A stretch of 64,000 nt of DNA from JACMLD01 sp963705285 (GTDB lineage Bacteria; Bacteroidota; Bacteroidia; Chitinophagales; Chitinophagaceae): NCBI GenBank assembly GCA_963705285.1, contig OY970066.1:5952001-6016000 (forward strand). The letters are read 5' to 3'. Position 1 is the first letter of the stretch. Every line of letters starts with the position of its first letter. Shown one piece after another: positions 1-8,294 of the stretch. The notes beneath the pieces are model-generated. The model did not search any database. It was not told where the DNA came from and worked only from the letters and a program-made list of their open reading frames with translations. A program made the position numbers and the translations under genes.

Positions 1-215
1 AAATAAGGAATTACCTGCTCTTTATAAGGTATGGTAATATTCAATCCTTCTAACGAAGAGTGATTAGCAATCAATGCGGGTAGCTCCGTAATGGAGGGGA
101 TGGGATAATTTTCATAACTGCAATGCTGCAGATCGTCTTTCGCAAATTTATCAGAAAAATACTTTTTAGAGAATGAGTGCGATAAGGGATAGCCTATCAA
201 ACCAAACTGTCTCAT
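1..215 (-). CDS. aroE: Shikimate dehydrogenase, N-terminal part (cut by window edge)
   Basis: Family role: NADPH-dependent reduction of 3-dehydroshikimate to shikimate in aromatic amino acid synthesis. Only the first 71 codons are inside the window; I translated them by hand. They begin MRQFGLIGYPLSHSFSKKYF, the typical GxPLxHSxS shikimate-binding N-terminus (Ser12, Ser14), and carry NITIPYK at residues 59-65, whose lysine (Lys65) is the catalytic residue of the family. The ATG overlaps the TGA of the upstream phosphosulfolactate synthase gene by four bases (ATGA), so the two are probably translated from one message. The NADP-binding half lies outside the window. aroK sits near the other end, about 62 kb away. 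Confidence 0.93.
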   Translation of the reverse strand, partial: MRQFGLIGYPLSHSFSKKYFSDKFAKDDLQHCSYENYPIPSITELPALIANHSSLEGLNITIPYKEQVIPY

Positions 216-985
216 TTCAGTATGGCTTTATCAAGAAAAAGATCAAAGGTGTCTCCACGAAGACCGAGCCGCATTGTTTCAAGCGGAATTACTTCGCTGG
301 GAGCAATATTGCCGAGGTTTACATTTGCGCCTATTAATTCAATAAAATACAATTGCTGTCCTTTCTGCGGTGCTTCCCAGATTATTTTTTCGGCAGGTAT
401 CTGGGTAAGAATTTCCTGTACCAGTCCTTCTCTTACTTCGCCGCTTCCCCGGTAAATACCTACGTTACCACTTTCGCGTGCTTCTGCAATTACGTACGTG
501 GCACCGGCTTCCAGTTCGGCACGCATTAATTCTATCCATTTATACGGTGGAATAATGTGCTCTGCATCTTTACTGCCCACTTCGCTCAGCACGGTACCGT
601 ATTGGGTAAGTTTTTCAATGTAGCCACATTTTTCAGCATGCGGTATGGTAACGGATCCATCGCTCACTTCCATAAACTGCACGCCAAACTCTTTACAAAC
701 ATTTATATAATCATCAAACTGGTTACGTATTAAAAAGGCTTCAAACAGGGTGCCGCCAAAATATACCGGCAAATCATAAGCGCTGTATATTTTTAATTTT
801 TCTTTGAGGTTAGGGGTTACAAAGGAAGTGCCGAAGCCCAGTTTAATAATATCTACATGCGGGTGGGCTACACTTAAAAAATTCTTTGCTTCTTCTATAC
901 TTAAACCTTTGTCCATGACCATGGTAAGGCCATTTGTGCGTGGCTTGCCAGTTCTTTCCGGAATCTGCGAAAGATTGAAATTCAT
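212..985 (-). CDS. comA: Phosphosulfolactate synthase (ComA family)
   Basis: 257 residues, the usual length of (2R)-phospho-3-sulfolactate synthase, which adds sulfite to phosphoenolpyruvate in a Mg-dependent TIM-barrel enzyme. Recognised family segments: KLGFGT at 48-53, EVSDGS at 106-111, EARESGNVGIY at 168-178 and EAPQKGQQ at 204-211. The family was defined in coenzyme M synthesis of methanogens. Bacteroidota are not known to make coenzyme M, so the product here is more likely sulfolactate or a cysteate-type precursor of sulfonolipids (inference). It is the first gene of a two-gene unit with aroE, overlapping it by four bases. A TAnnTTTG box lies about 50 bases upstream of the start. No other sulfonate gene is adjacent. 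Confidence 0.88.
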   Translation of the reverse strand: MNFNLSQIPERTGKPRTNGLTMVMDKGLSIEEAKNFLSVAHPHVDIIKLGFGTSFVTPNLKEKLKIYSAYDLPVYFGGTLFEAFLIRNQFDDYINVCKEFGVQFMEVSDGSVTIPHAEKCGYIEKLTQYGTVLSEVGSKDAEHIIPPYKWIELMRAELEAGATYVIAEARESGNVGIYRGSGEVREGLVQEILTQIPAEKIIWEAPQKGQQLYFIELIGANVNLGNIAPSEVIPLETMRLGLRGDTFDLFLDKAILK

Positions 986-1032
986 TATTGATAATAATTA
1001 ATTGAAAATAGCATTCTTACAGCAATGCCGCG

Positions 1033-1040
1033 CAAAAATA
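1033..1040 (-). promoter_or_regulatory. -7 box TATTTTTG upstream of comA-aroE
   Basis: Exact match to the Bacteroidota housekeeping -7 consensus TAnnTTTG on the minus strand, 48 bases upstream of the comA start. I see no clear TTG at the -33 position. Confidence 0.45.
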
Positions 1041-1091
1041 AGAAAGTAAGGGAAACATAGTTCCCTGTGGTTAAGTTAAAAGCGAATGAAA

Positions 1092-2513
1092 TCAGTTCTT
1101 TTTAGTACGCCTGAACTTCGCCAACAGATCAACCACCTGTTGGTTCTGAAGAATGGAGGGATTAAGTTCTACAAATTTCTTTACCAGCTTAGGTGCTTTG
1201 TGCAATGCCCGTTCTAATTGCAATAGCCCTTCTTTTGATTTGCCAGACGCAAAACAAACAGCACTGTAGTAGTATAAAAACAAAGGCTTGTTTTCTGTAA
1301 ACTTTAGTGCGGCCAATACCTGCTCGGTGGCTTCGTCGTAAAATTCTGCAATATACAAACAGCATATCAGCGCCTGCCAGCCGGCAACATTTTTAGGGCG
1401 GGCCCTTACCACCACAGAAAAACATTGAATCGCATCCTTAATTTCACCGAGGTTCATTTTACATTCACCCATGGCCAGGTTGTAATCAGGATAATTGCGG
1501 TGAATCTGCATAGCCGTTTCCAGCTGTTTCACAGCCTGCGTCCATTGCTGCTCGTTTATGTACGTGCGGGCAATTTTATAATAAAGCTTACTGTTTCCCT
1601 GGTTGAGGTGCGTGGCTTTGCGGTAGTAAAATCTTGCCTGCGCATAATTTTTAAGGCGGTCAAAACAATAGCCGATGGCTTCGTAAATGACTTCTTCGGG
1701 CCGTGATAGTTCCAGCACTTTTTCAAGCACTTCTATGGCATCTTTGTACTTACGCAAACGAATATAAGCGTCGCCCATATTGCGGTACGCGTAATCAAAT
1801 TTTTCGTCTATTACCAATGCATACTTGTAAGCATCAATCGCTTTCTCGTACAACTTTATACCCTGGTACGCAGCTGCCAGGTTAAACCAGGCCAGTTCGC
1901 TGTAAGGATATTCATCAATAATCTGTTTGTGCAGTTTTATGCTCTCTTCATTGCGACCGGTAAAATCTGTCCAGAAACAAATTTTATACAAGGCTTCCTC
2001 ATTAACAGGATCTTGCTCCAATATCAGTTTAAGGCAATCAAAAATTTTATCGAATTCTTCATAGTCGTCGTAGACATCAGCCAGTTCAAACAGCAGGTCA
2101 ATACGTTCTTCACCCTCAAACTGAAGCAGGGCGTTTTGCAATAAGACGACTGCTTTTTCCTGTTGGTCGAGCGCCAGGTAGGCATCCGTTTTTAAAATAT
2201 ACAGGTGGATATCGCTGCTATCCAGAATTTCTGCTTTCTCAAGAATAGACAGGGCATCTGCGTAACGCCGTGTGGCAATCAGTAAATCAGCTTTTTTCAG
2301 CAACAGTGATGATGAATAGGGATATTGTGTAGTGGCCAGTTCAACAGCCTCCAGGGCCAGGGGCATATCTTCTGCCTCGTCATAGTAATCAATGATTTTT
2401 TCGAAGGAATCTTCGTCCAGAAAGCTGTGTGCTCTGCCAGATTTGAGATTCTGGAACTGGCGTAATAATTCTCGTATTTCTTCTTTGTCTTGCCGGGATG
2501 GATTTTCACTCAT
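1092..2513 (-). CDS. Tetratricopeptide-repeat protein
   Basis: 473 residues built almost entirely from helical TPR units (about residues 45-455), for example segments containing AWFNLAAAYQGIKLYEKAI and AYRNMGDAYIRLRKYKDAI, with the W-LG-Y-A-P spacing of the 34-residue repeat; roughly ten units. There is no signal peptide and no enzymatic domain, so it is probably a cytoplasmic protein-interaction scaffold. TPR proteins of this layout are common in Bacteroidota, but I do not recognise a specific function. It is transcribed alone: 106 bases separate it from comA, and the gene on its other side is divergent. Confidence 0.85.
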   Translation of the reverse strand: MSENPSRQDKEEIRELLRQFQNLKSGRAHSFLDEDSFEKIIDYYDEAEDMPLALEAVELATTQYPYSSSLLLKKADLLIATRRYADALSILEKAEILDSSDIHLYILKTDAYLALDQQEKAVVLLQNALLQFEGEERIDLLFELADVYDDYEEFDKIFDCLKLILEQDPVNEEALYKICFWTDFTGRNEESIKLHKQIIDEYPYSELAWFNLAAAYQGIKLYEKAIDAYKYALVIDEKFDYAYRNMGDAYIRLRKYKDAIEVLEKVLELSRPEEVIYEAIGYCFDRLKNYAQARFYYRKATHLNQGNSKLYYKIARTYINEQQWTQAVKQLETAMQIHRNYPDYNLAMGECKMNLGEIKDAIQCFSVVVRARPKNVAGWQALICCLYIAEFYDEATEQVLAALKFTENKPLFLYYYSAVCFASGKSKEGLLQLERALHKAPKLVKKFVELNPSILQNQQVVDLLAKFRRTKKN

Positions 2514-2615
2514 GTATTACGGGTTATTGAAAGTTAAGCATTTATACTTTTCTCGCCAACTTTTTAATGCCATTTTAATATGGTTAAGAGAATTATAAAA
2601 TAAATGATGAACGGG

Positions 2616-2647
2616 TTGTGAATTAGCAAATATTTTTATTACTTTTG
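2616..2647 (+). promoter_or_regulatory. Promoter of the 2653 gene: TTG and TACTTTTG 21 bases apart
   Basis: TTG at 2616-2618 and TACTTTTG at 2640-2647 match the Bacteroidota -33/-7 elements (TTG and TAnnTTTG). The ATG at 2653 is only 5 bases after the -7 box, so the transcript would be leaderless or nearly so. Confidence 0.5.
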
Positions 2648-2652
2648 ACTTA

Positions 2653-3030
2653 ATGTTAAGAAACCCAGGAATACTGTTATCATCTGCAAAAAAACTGCTC
2701 ATCAGTTCTATACTGCTTGGGTTTGCTGCTTTTGCACTTGCCAGTATGGGTGGTGGTGGTAAATCGAAAGACAAAGGTGCAAGACCTGAATATACCCCCA
2801 TCAGAACTACCAATGGTTTCACTTTGAAAGCGGGTCCTTCTTACCGCGGCAGTGTAATTTTTGCCCAGGAGAAATCTAAAAACCTGGTTGCATACAATTC
2901 TATTGTTACCTACCAGAAAGGAAATACTACTTACATTCTTCCCGTAAAATATAAATTGCAAACATCTGCTGCTTCCCAGTCAGCGTCTAATCTGCAATTG
3001 CTCAACCTCAGGATTAAGCTCCATAAGTAA
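2653..3030 (+). CDS. Small exported protein of unknown function
   Basis: 125 residues. The N-terminus (KKLLISSILLGFAAFALA, about residues 13-30) is a signal peptide or single membrane anchor, followed by a glycine/lysine linker (GGGGKSKDK) and a region predicted by eye as beta-rich, ending in LRIKLHK. I recognise no family. The composition fits a small periplasmic or surface protein. It has its own promoter-like sequence immediately upstream and is divergent from the TPR gene. No other ATG in frame would keep the signal peptide. Confidence 0.7.
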   Translation: MLRNPGILLSSAKKLLISSILLGFAAFALASMGGGGKSKDKGARPEYTPIRTTNGFTLKAGPSYRGSVIFAQEKSKNLVAYNSIVTYQKGNTTYILPVKYKLQTSAASQSASNLQLLNLRIKLHK

Positions 3031-3223
3031 AGTAATAAATTTTAAGTTGTAAGGAATAAGTCTTTTTACCAGGAATTATTTCAACGCTATTTTTCTTACC
3101 CGTTCATTCTTAATCGCAGCAATTGTATATTTCTTTAGTAAGAAATTGTGTTATAAATAATAAGACAGCTGATGAGAGCTACTTCCGCTACGAACTCCAA
3201 GTTAACAACTTCATTCGATTAGC

Positions 3224-3258
3224 CAACGCACTTACAACTTATCACTTAACACTTATAA
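3224..3258. repeat. Dispersed gene-end module, copy 1
   Basis: CAACGCACTTACAACT (3224-3239) followed by a CACTTAACAC-type tail lies directly beside the stop codon of the minus-strand gene ending at 3260. The same 16 bases recur at 10787-10802, again beside a minus-strand stop codon (purL). Confidence 0.7.
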
Positions 3259-3259
3259 C

Positions 3260-3928
3260 TCATATCCCTAATTTCCGGCTTTCCTCATAGGTGAGTTCGC
3301 GGTAACCACTTTTTGGTATATCAAATTTTGAAGCCGGTACGGGGTTCATGTTTATTTTAGAAACAGTATACTTGATTTTTAATTTGCCCTGGGTTAATTC
3401 ATATTCAAGTGGCAGCCCATCCAGGTTTTTAAATTGTACATTGTAATCTGCATTTTCCGGTATAATTTCTTTGGTATAGAAAACCGTAAAATTGCTGCCG
3501 TCTTTCATGGTAGCAACGGCTTTGATACATTTATAACCGGCAATCGTTTTTGTATCATTGGTATTGCTGAATGAAATGCCTTCATACCTTTTATTTTTAT
3601 CAACCCAGTTATCAGCGGTCATGCGTATCAGCAGCTTCTGGCCGCTTATTTCCTGCAATACCACCGCCGTACCTGTTTTTGCATCATGTATAGATGTAAA
3701 AGATGCGAGCGCGCTGGTCATTTCTGAACGGCTCATGGTTCCTTTAATGTATACAGTAGTAGTTGCTCCATCAAATGCATCAGCCAGTTTGGGTTGGTTA
3801 TCGCCCGTAGTTATAGTGGCATCATACACCAGCGAAAGCTCTGCTACTTTTTTTTGCGCAGTAACAATAGAGGAGGTGAATAATACTAACAGAATGGTAA
3901 AAAATTGGTATCGTAGTATGTTGAACAT
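3260..3928 (-). CDS. Exported GLPGLI/DUF4412-like protein
   Basis: 222 residues with a clear signal peptide (FFTILLVLFTSSIVTAQ, cleavage near residue 24). The mature part contains segments typical of the GLPGLI/DUF4412-like periplasmic proteins of Bacteroidota: an early beta-strand with LSLVYDATI, a middle TKTIAGYKCIKAVATMKDGSNFTVFYTKEI block, then an LDGLPLEYEL motif. The K-I-A-G-Y-K-C-x-K-A core followed by a TKEI element and GLPLEY is the basis for the call. Function is unknown; members are often linked to stress or envelope regulation. It lies 125 bases downstream of yidC on the same strand. Confidence 0.7.
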   Translation of the reverse strand: MFNILRYQFFTILLVLFTSSIVTAQKKVAELSLVYDATITTGDNQPKLADAFDGATTTVYIKGTMSRSEMTSALASFTSIHDAKTGTAVVLQEISGQKLLIRMTADNWVDKNKRYEGISFSNTNDTKTIAGYKCIKAVATMKDGSNFTVFYTKEIIPENADYNVQFKNLDGLPLEYELTQGKLKIKYTVSKINMNPVPASKFDIPKSGYRELTYEESRKLGI

Positions 3929-3987
3929 GTTGCAACCTTATATTAAAAAGACGTGCCAATTCATTAATTCGTTGTCTAAAATAGGAA

Positions 3988-4023
3988 AGACCTGCCAGAT
4001 TAAAGCATTTCCGGCAGGCCTGT
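3988..4023 (-). terminator. Possible terminator of yidC
   Basis: A hairpin pairs AGACCTGCCAGA with TCCGGCAGGCCT (one wobble) about 30 bases past the yidC stop. The following T-tract on the minus strand is weak (CTTTCC then TATTTT). Confidence 0.4.
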
Positions 4024-4053
4024 CGAAGTATTTTTTAACACATCAAAAAGCTA

Positions 4054-5883
4054 TTATTTTCCTTTGGGCTTTGTTTTAAGTTCCTGCACTTTTTTCTGTG
4101 TCTCCTGCATCTGTTCAAGCCGCTCCTGCCATTTTGATTTTGTTTTTGGCTTTTTCTTGTTCTCTTCCAGTTTCAGTAATATTTTATTATGATCGATGAT
4201 ATAATTCTGTATCACCCATTGTAAAATAAGGGTAATAATATTAGAGACGGTATAATACCAGGTAAGGGCTGCCGGCAGGCTGTTAAAAATAAACAACAGC
4301 ACAAAAGGAAAAATATACGGCATGTACTTCAGCGCCGGATTGCTCTGGTCTGGCGTCATATTCATATTGTAGATGGAAATCAGAAAGCTGGTGGCTACAG
4401 CAGTAATGGTAAACAGGCTGATATGATCTCCAAACGCAGGAATGGAAAACGGAAGCTTGGCAATTACATCAAACGTGGAAAGATCTTTTGCCCAAAGAAA
4501 ATTTTCGCCACGCAACGCAAGGCTTGAATTAAAAAGACTGTACAGTGCAAAGAATATAGGTATCTGCAGCAATGCCGGAATACATCCACCCAGCGGGTTC
4601 ACACCAACTTCCCTGAAAAGTTTCATTTGTTCCATACCAAACTGCTGCTGATCAGGAAACTTCTTCTTAAGCACATCCAGCTCAGGCCTTAATGCTTTCA
4701 TTTTGGCACCGCTCAAATAACTGGTATACACCAGCGGAGATGTAACCAATCGAATGAATATAGTAAGTAAGGCTATCACAAGCCCGTAACTGCTGATAAA
4801 GCTTTTGAAAAAATTGAAAACCGGCATAATGATAAACTGGTTGATAGGGCGTACAAAGGCGTACATACCCTGTCCCAGGTTAATGATATAATCCATATCT
4901 GCCACACCAGAGTTGCGGAGGGTTTTATAATCATTAGGGCCATAATATACCTGCAGCGGAACTACCGCTGTGCCGCCTGCCGGAAGTTTTGTATTGAAAC
5001 TGGCATTGGCCTGTGTAATTAAATTGGTAGTATCATCTGTATTGTGTGTCCATTGAATCTGGCCACCGTCAAATTTATTTTTTGCAATGAGCGTGGTATT
5101 AAAAAACTGTTGTTTTACACTTACCCATTGTACCGGCTTTTCAAATTTCTTTTCGGTTTTATTGAGCAAAGTGTGATAGTCGTAGCCCCCATCTTCGAGG
5201 TAAATGATTTGTGATTGCTGCCGCTCGTACTTTGCAATTTTTTCATGCGCCACCACTTTCAACTTCCATTGCAGGTTGAATGCATTTTGGGTGAGCAGTT
5301 TATCGGCCCCCGTTAATTGAATATTCCAGTCTACCAGGTAATTGTTTGGCTTTAATACATACTGGTGTACAATGGTTTCGCCCGGTGCAACCGTAGCGGT
5401 AAAGCTTACGGTCTGGCTGCCATCAGCCTTTTTCTCAACTACGCCTTCGTTAAAATACAGATCAGAGGTGAGCGCCGATCTTTTACTGGCATCTGTTGTA
5501 TTGATAGCGTAGGAAAGGTTATCGGCCGCATCATTTTCCAATTCCACCAAGCTGCTGTCTACAGATTTATAATTCTTTAACCGTACAGATTTTGCCTGGC
5601 CGCCTTTATTGGTGAAAATGATTTTAAGCACCTCATTTTCAACTGCAATTGTTTTTTCCTGGCCATTGAAAATACCGGCCGCACCTGTATCTATTGTGGC
5701 TACTGTTTTACTGGTGTCTTTTTTTGCGGCAATTGCCTGGGCCTTTGTTTTTACAAGGGCTACAGAATCTTCGTAACGCTTTTTCTGCACTTCCAGTTCT
5801 CTACTGTTCTTAGTAGAAAGAAACATATAAGCGAATAACAAAATTGCCAGCAACACAAATCCGATCACTGTATTTCTATCCAT
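4054..5883 (-). CDS. yidC: Membrane protein insertase YidC
   Basis: 609 residues, the Gram-negative form. It inserts proteins into the inner membrane, alone or with SecYEG. Order: N-terminal membrane anchor (VIGFVLLAILLFAYMFLS), linker, large periplasmic beta-domain (about 55-340), then the conserved five-helix core with the signature LGGCIPALLQIPIFFALYSL, and a lysine-rich cytoplasmic tail after residue 570 suited to ribosome contact. I chose the ATG at 5883 because MDRNT is the canonical start in the phylum; an ATG three codons earlier (5892) is also possible. A TATCTTTG box lies 34 bases upstream. Confidence 0.97.
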   Translation of the reverse strand: MDRNTVIGFVLLAILLFAYMFLSTKNSRELEVQKKRYEDSVALVKTKAQAIAAKKDTSKTVATIDTGAAGIFNGQEKTIAVENEVLKIIFTNKGGQAKSVRLKNYKSVDSSLVELENDAADNLSYAINTTDASKRSALTSDLYFNEGVVEKKADGSQTVSFTATVAPGETIVHQYVLKPNNYLVDWNIQLTGADKLLTQNAFNLQWKLKVVAHEKIAKYERQQSQIIYLEDGGYDYHTLLNKTEKKFEKPVQWVSVKQQFFNTTLIAKNKFDGGQIQWTHNTDDTTNLITQANASFNTKLPAGGTAVVPLQVYYGPNDYKTLRNSGVADMDYIINLGQGMYAFVRPINQFIIMPVFNFFKSFISSYGLVIALLTIFIRLVTSPLVYTSYLSGAKMKALRPELDVLKKKFPDQQQFGMEQMKLFREVGVNPLGGCIPALLQIPIFFALYSLFNSSLALRGENFLWAKDLSTFDVIAKLPFSIPAFGDHISLFTITAVATSFLISIYNMNMTPDQSNPALKYMPYIFPFVLLFIFNSLPAALTWYYTVSNIITLILQWVIQNYIIDHNKILLKLEENKKKPKTKSKWQERLEQMQETQKKVQELKTKPKGK

Positions 5884-5916
5884 GCTCTGCATGAGTAATT
5901 ATTTTTTTTGAGGCTG

Positions 5917-5924
5917 CAAAGATA
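5917..5924 (-). promoter_or_regulatory. -7 box TATCTTTG upstream of yidC
   Basis: Exact TAnnTTTG match on the minus strand, 34 bases before the chosen yidC ATG. Confidence 0.5.
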
Positions 5925-5934
5925 GGCTAACTGG

Positions 5935-6060
5935 GCTAAGGGGGCAAAAGAGAGATTGGTAAGAGAATGCAAGGGAGATTGCAAGGAGTTCAAAAGAGAA
6001 AAAGAGATGGTTAAGAGGGAGAGAACGAGAAAAACAGCGACTACGGCGTTAAAACAGATA
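5935..6060. repeat. Purine-rich low-complexity stretch with GAGAAAAAG words
   Basis: The plus strand is strongly purine-biased, with repeated words such as AAGAGAGATTGGTAAGAG, AAAAGAGAAAAAGAGATGG and GGTTAAGAGGGAGAGAACGAG. Related words (GAGAAAAAGAGACC, CTAAGAG) recur at 8055-8090, and pyrimidine-strand relatives near 6137 and 8212. No gene is present. Confidence 0.5.
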
Positions 6061-6157
6061 CTTCCCAATAGAAGTATTTAGCACACTAAAGTGCGGTTAC
6101 TTAAAAGTACTGTATACTACCCTAAAAACCCTCCTTTTCTGTTTTAATCTCTTAGCT

Positions 6158-7810
6158 TTAAGACATCAATTCCTTTTGTAACAAAGGGGTTTTAACGGTT
6201 TCCTTTTTTTCTGCGAAATCCTTGGCAGCTTTTATAAAATGCACAAAAACAGGATGCGGGTTTTCCACCGTGCTTTTTAGTTCCGGGTGGTACTGAACAC
6301 CAATAAAAAAAGGATGGTTGGTAAGTTCTACTATTTCCACCAGGTTGCTTTCTGGGTTTCTGCCACTGGCAATCATGCCTTCGGCTTCAAACTGGTTGAG
6401 GTAAGCATTGTTAAACTCCCAGCGGTGGCGGTGGCGCTCGCTGATGTGGGCAGCTTCATAAATACGGCTGGCCAATGTGCCGTCTGCTATATCGCAGGGG
6501 TAGGCACCCAGGCGCATGGTACCGCCTTTTGCAGTTATGTTCTTTTGCGCTTCCATCAAATCTATTACCGGGTTAAGGGTATCTGGGTTCATTTCGGTGG
6601 AGTGGGCGTCTTTTATGTTCAGCACATTTCTGGCAAACTCAATAACTGCCATTTGCATGCCCAGGCAGATACCAAAAAATGGCAAGCCTTTCTCACGTGC
6701 ATATTTTACGGCAACAATTTTTCCTTCTATACCGCGCAGTCCAAAGCCCGGCGCCACCAGCAATCCATCCAGGTTGCCCAGTTTTTCTGCCACGTTTTCA
6801 TCGGTAATAAACTCGCTGTGTACGTTTACCACCTGCACTTTGCATTCGTTTATTGCGCCGGCATGTACAAAGGCTTCCAGTATAGATTTATAAGCATCCT
6901 GCAATTCGATATACTTACCGATTAACCCTATGGTAACCTTACTTTTTGGATATTTCAGTTTATCAAGAAACTCCTTCCATTTGGAAAGTTCGGGTTCTTT
7001 ATAACCGGTAATATTCATTTTACGCAGGCAAATAAGATCCAGTTTTTCCCTCATCATGGCCAATGGTACTTCATAAATAGTAGACGCATCGGCTGCTTCA
7101 ATCACCGCTTCTGGTTTTACATTACAGAACAGCGCTATCTTACGACGTATTTCGGGCGATAACGCCTCTTCTGTTCTGCAGGCGATGATATCCGGGTGAA
7201 CACCTTCCTGGCTAAGCATGCGCACACTGTGCTGGGTAGGTTTTGTCTTTAATTCTTTTGCAGCCTTTAAATAGGGTATCAGCGTCAGATGCACTACCAC
7301 CGTATCTTCTTCGGGCAACTCCCACTGCAGCTGGCGTACGGCTTCCACAAACGGAAGGCTCTCAATATCACCCACAGTGCCGCCTATTTCAGTAATCACC
7401 ACATCAAATTTGCCATCCTGCCCCAGCAGCAACATTCTTCTTTTAATTTCATCTGTTATGTGGGGCACAACCTGCACGGTTCTGCCAAGGTAAGCACCCT
7501 CTCTTTCTTTGTTGATGACCGTTTGGTAAATTTTTCCGGTAGTTACATTGTTGGCCTGCGATGTAGGTATATTTAAAAAACGTTCGTAGTGGCCAAGATC
7601 CAAATCTGTTTCTGCGCCATCATCCGTAACATAACATTCGCCGTGTTCATACGGGTTGAGGGTACCGGGGTCGACATTGATATAAGGATCAAACTTTTGA
7701 ATGGTAACACGCAAACCCCTTGCCTGTAACAACTTTGCCAGCGATGCCGCAATGATTCCCTTACCTAACGACGATGTTACCCCACCGGTAACAAAAATAA
7801 ATTTGGCCAT
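6158..7810 (-). CDS. pyrG: CTP synthase
   Basis: 550 residues; converts UTP, ATP and glutamine to CTP. N-terminal amidoligase domain (about 1-265) starts FIFVTGGVTSSLGKGI with the P-loop and contains the SVRMLSQEGVHPD segment. C-terminal class I glutamine amidotransferase domain (about 295-535) carries the nucleophile Cys382 in FFGICLGMQ and the His/Glu pair in QYHPE. All catalytic features are present. The gene is monocistronic by spacing: more than 270 bases separate it from yidC, and a leader of about 190 bases follows the nearest upstream promoter box. Confidence 0.98.
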   Translation of the reverse strand: MAKFIFVTGGVTSSLGKGIIAASLAKLLQARGLRVTIQKFDPYINVDPGTLNPYEHGECYVTDDGAETDLDLGHYERFLNIPTSQANNVTTGKIYQTVINKEREGAYLGRTVQVVPHITDEIKRRMLLLGQDGKFDVVITEIGGTVGDIESLPFVEAVRQLQWELPEEDTVVVHLTLIPYLKAAKELKTKPTQHSVRMLSQEGVHPDIIACRTEEALSPEIRRKIALFCNVKPEAVIEAADASTIYEVPLAMMREKLDLICLRKMNITGYKEPELSKWKEFLDKLKYPKSKVTIGLIGKYIELQDAYKSILEAFVHAGAINECKVQVVNVHSEFITDENVAEKLGNLDGLLVAPGFGLRGIEGKIVAVKYAREKGLPFFGICLGMQMAVIEFARNVLNIKDAHSTEMNPDTLNPVIDLMEAQKNITAKGGTMRLGAYPCDIADGTLASRIYEAAHISERHRHRWEFNNAYLNQFEAEGMIASGRNPESNLVEIVELTNHPFFIGVQYHPELKSTVENPHPVFVHFIKAAKDFAEKKETVKTPLLQKELMS

Positions 7811-8001
7811 AAAATGGTTAGTTATATTTCAATAAATTAATAGCAATGATATTCCGGGATAAGAAATACGATAAACAATATGCGTGGTTAATAATACTGA
7901 ACACTGAAACAGTCATGATAAACTGCAGTATCATCAACTTTATACCCATCCCTGGCCTGTGACCTTTGTGGATCTTTCTGAAAAAGCTCCGTGGGGTCAT
8001 G
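7811..8001 (-). promoter_or_regulatory. Candidate long 5' leader of pyrG
   Basis: The nearest TAnnTTTG box upstream of pyrG is 190 bases from its ATG, so the message would carry a leader of roughly 180 bases. The stretch holds an open frame of 64 codons with no recognisable protein features. I see no known riboswitch fold and no obvious C-tract or attenuator of the type used by some Gram-positive pyrG genes. Confidence 0.3.
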
Positions 8002-8009
8002 CAAAGATA
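8002..8009 (-). promoter_or_regulatory. -7 box TATCTTTG, distal promoter of pyrG
   Basis: Exact TAnnTTTG match on the minus strand, 190 bases upstream of pyrG. No closer match lies between it and the gene. Confidence 0.35.
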
Positions 8010-8115
8010 CAACGAATAGCGTCATTATACATAGCATGAATAAGCTGTGGAAAACTAGAGGCTAAGAGCGTGAAGGAGAAAAAGAGACCCGGAAGGTTGA
8101 AAGCGAACAGAAGGT

Positions 8116-8162
8116 TAACCCACGCAAACATTACAACCAGGTAACAATACTAACGTGGGTTA
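8116..8162. repeat. Inverted repeat TAACCCACG / CGTGGGTTA with 29-base loop
   Basis: Perfect 9-base arms at 8116-8124 and 8154-8162. The large loop has no further obvious stem. It lies in a gene-free stretch (8013-8235) between pyrG and the small gene at 8295. It could be a protein-binding site or a structured RNA; nothing in the sequence decides. Confidence 0.4.
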
Positions 8163-8235
8163 GTTGGTATCAAAAGAAAAATGCATCGGCAATGCAGGCA
8201 AATGCCCTTGTTCTCTTTTAACCTCTTAGCCATAA

Positions 8236-8273
8236 AAAGACAATAGGCACCAGATAAATCTGAATGCCTATTG
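8236..8273 (-). terminator. Two-tier hairpin terminator of the small gene at 8295
   Basis: CAATAGGCA (8241-8249) pairs perfectly with TGCCTATTG (8265-8273), and CAGAT pairs with ATCTG inside the loop. On the minus strand the stem is followed by TCTTTTT. It begins 21 bases past the stop of the 61-codon gene, which supports that gene being expressed. Confidence 0.7.
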
Positions 8274-8294
8274 CTTCCTTTTAGTGTGTGTAAT

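Noticed and set aside
7818..8012. 64-codon frame in the pyrG leader
   Set aside because: No signal, domain or composition evidence; could be a leader peptide, but nothing supports it.
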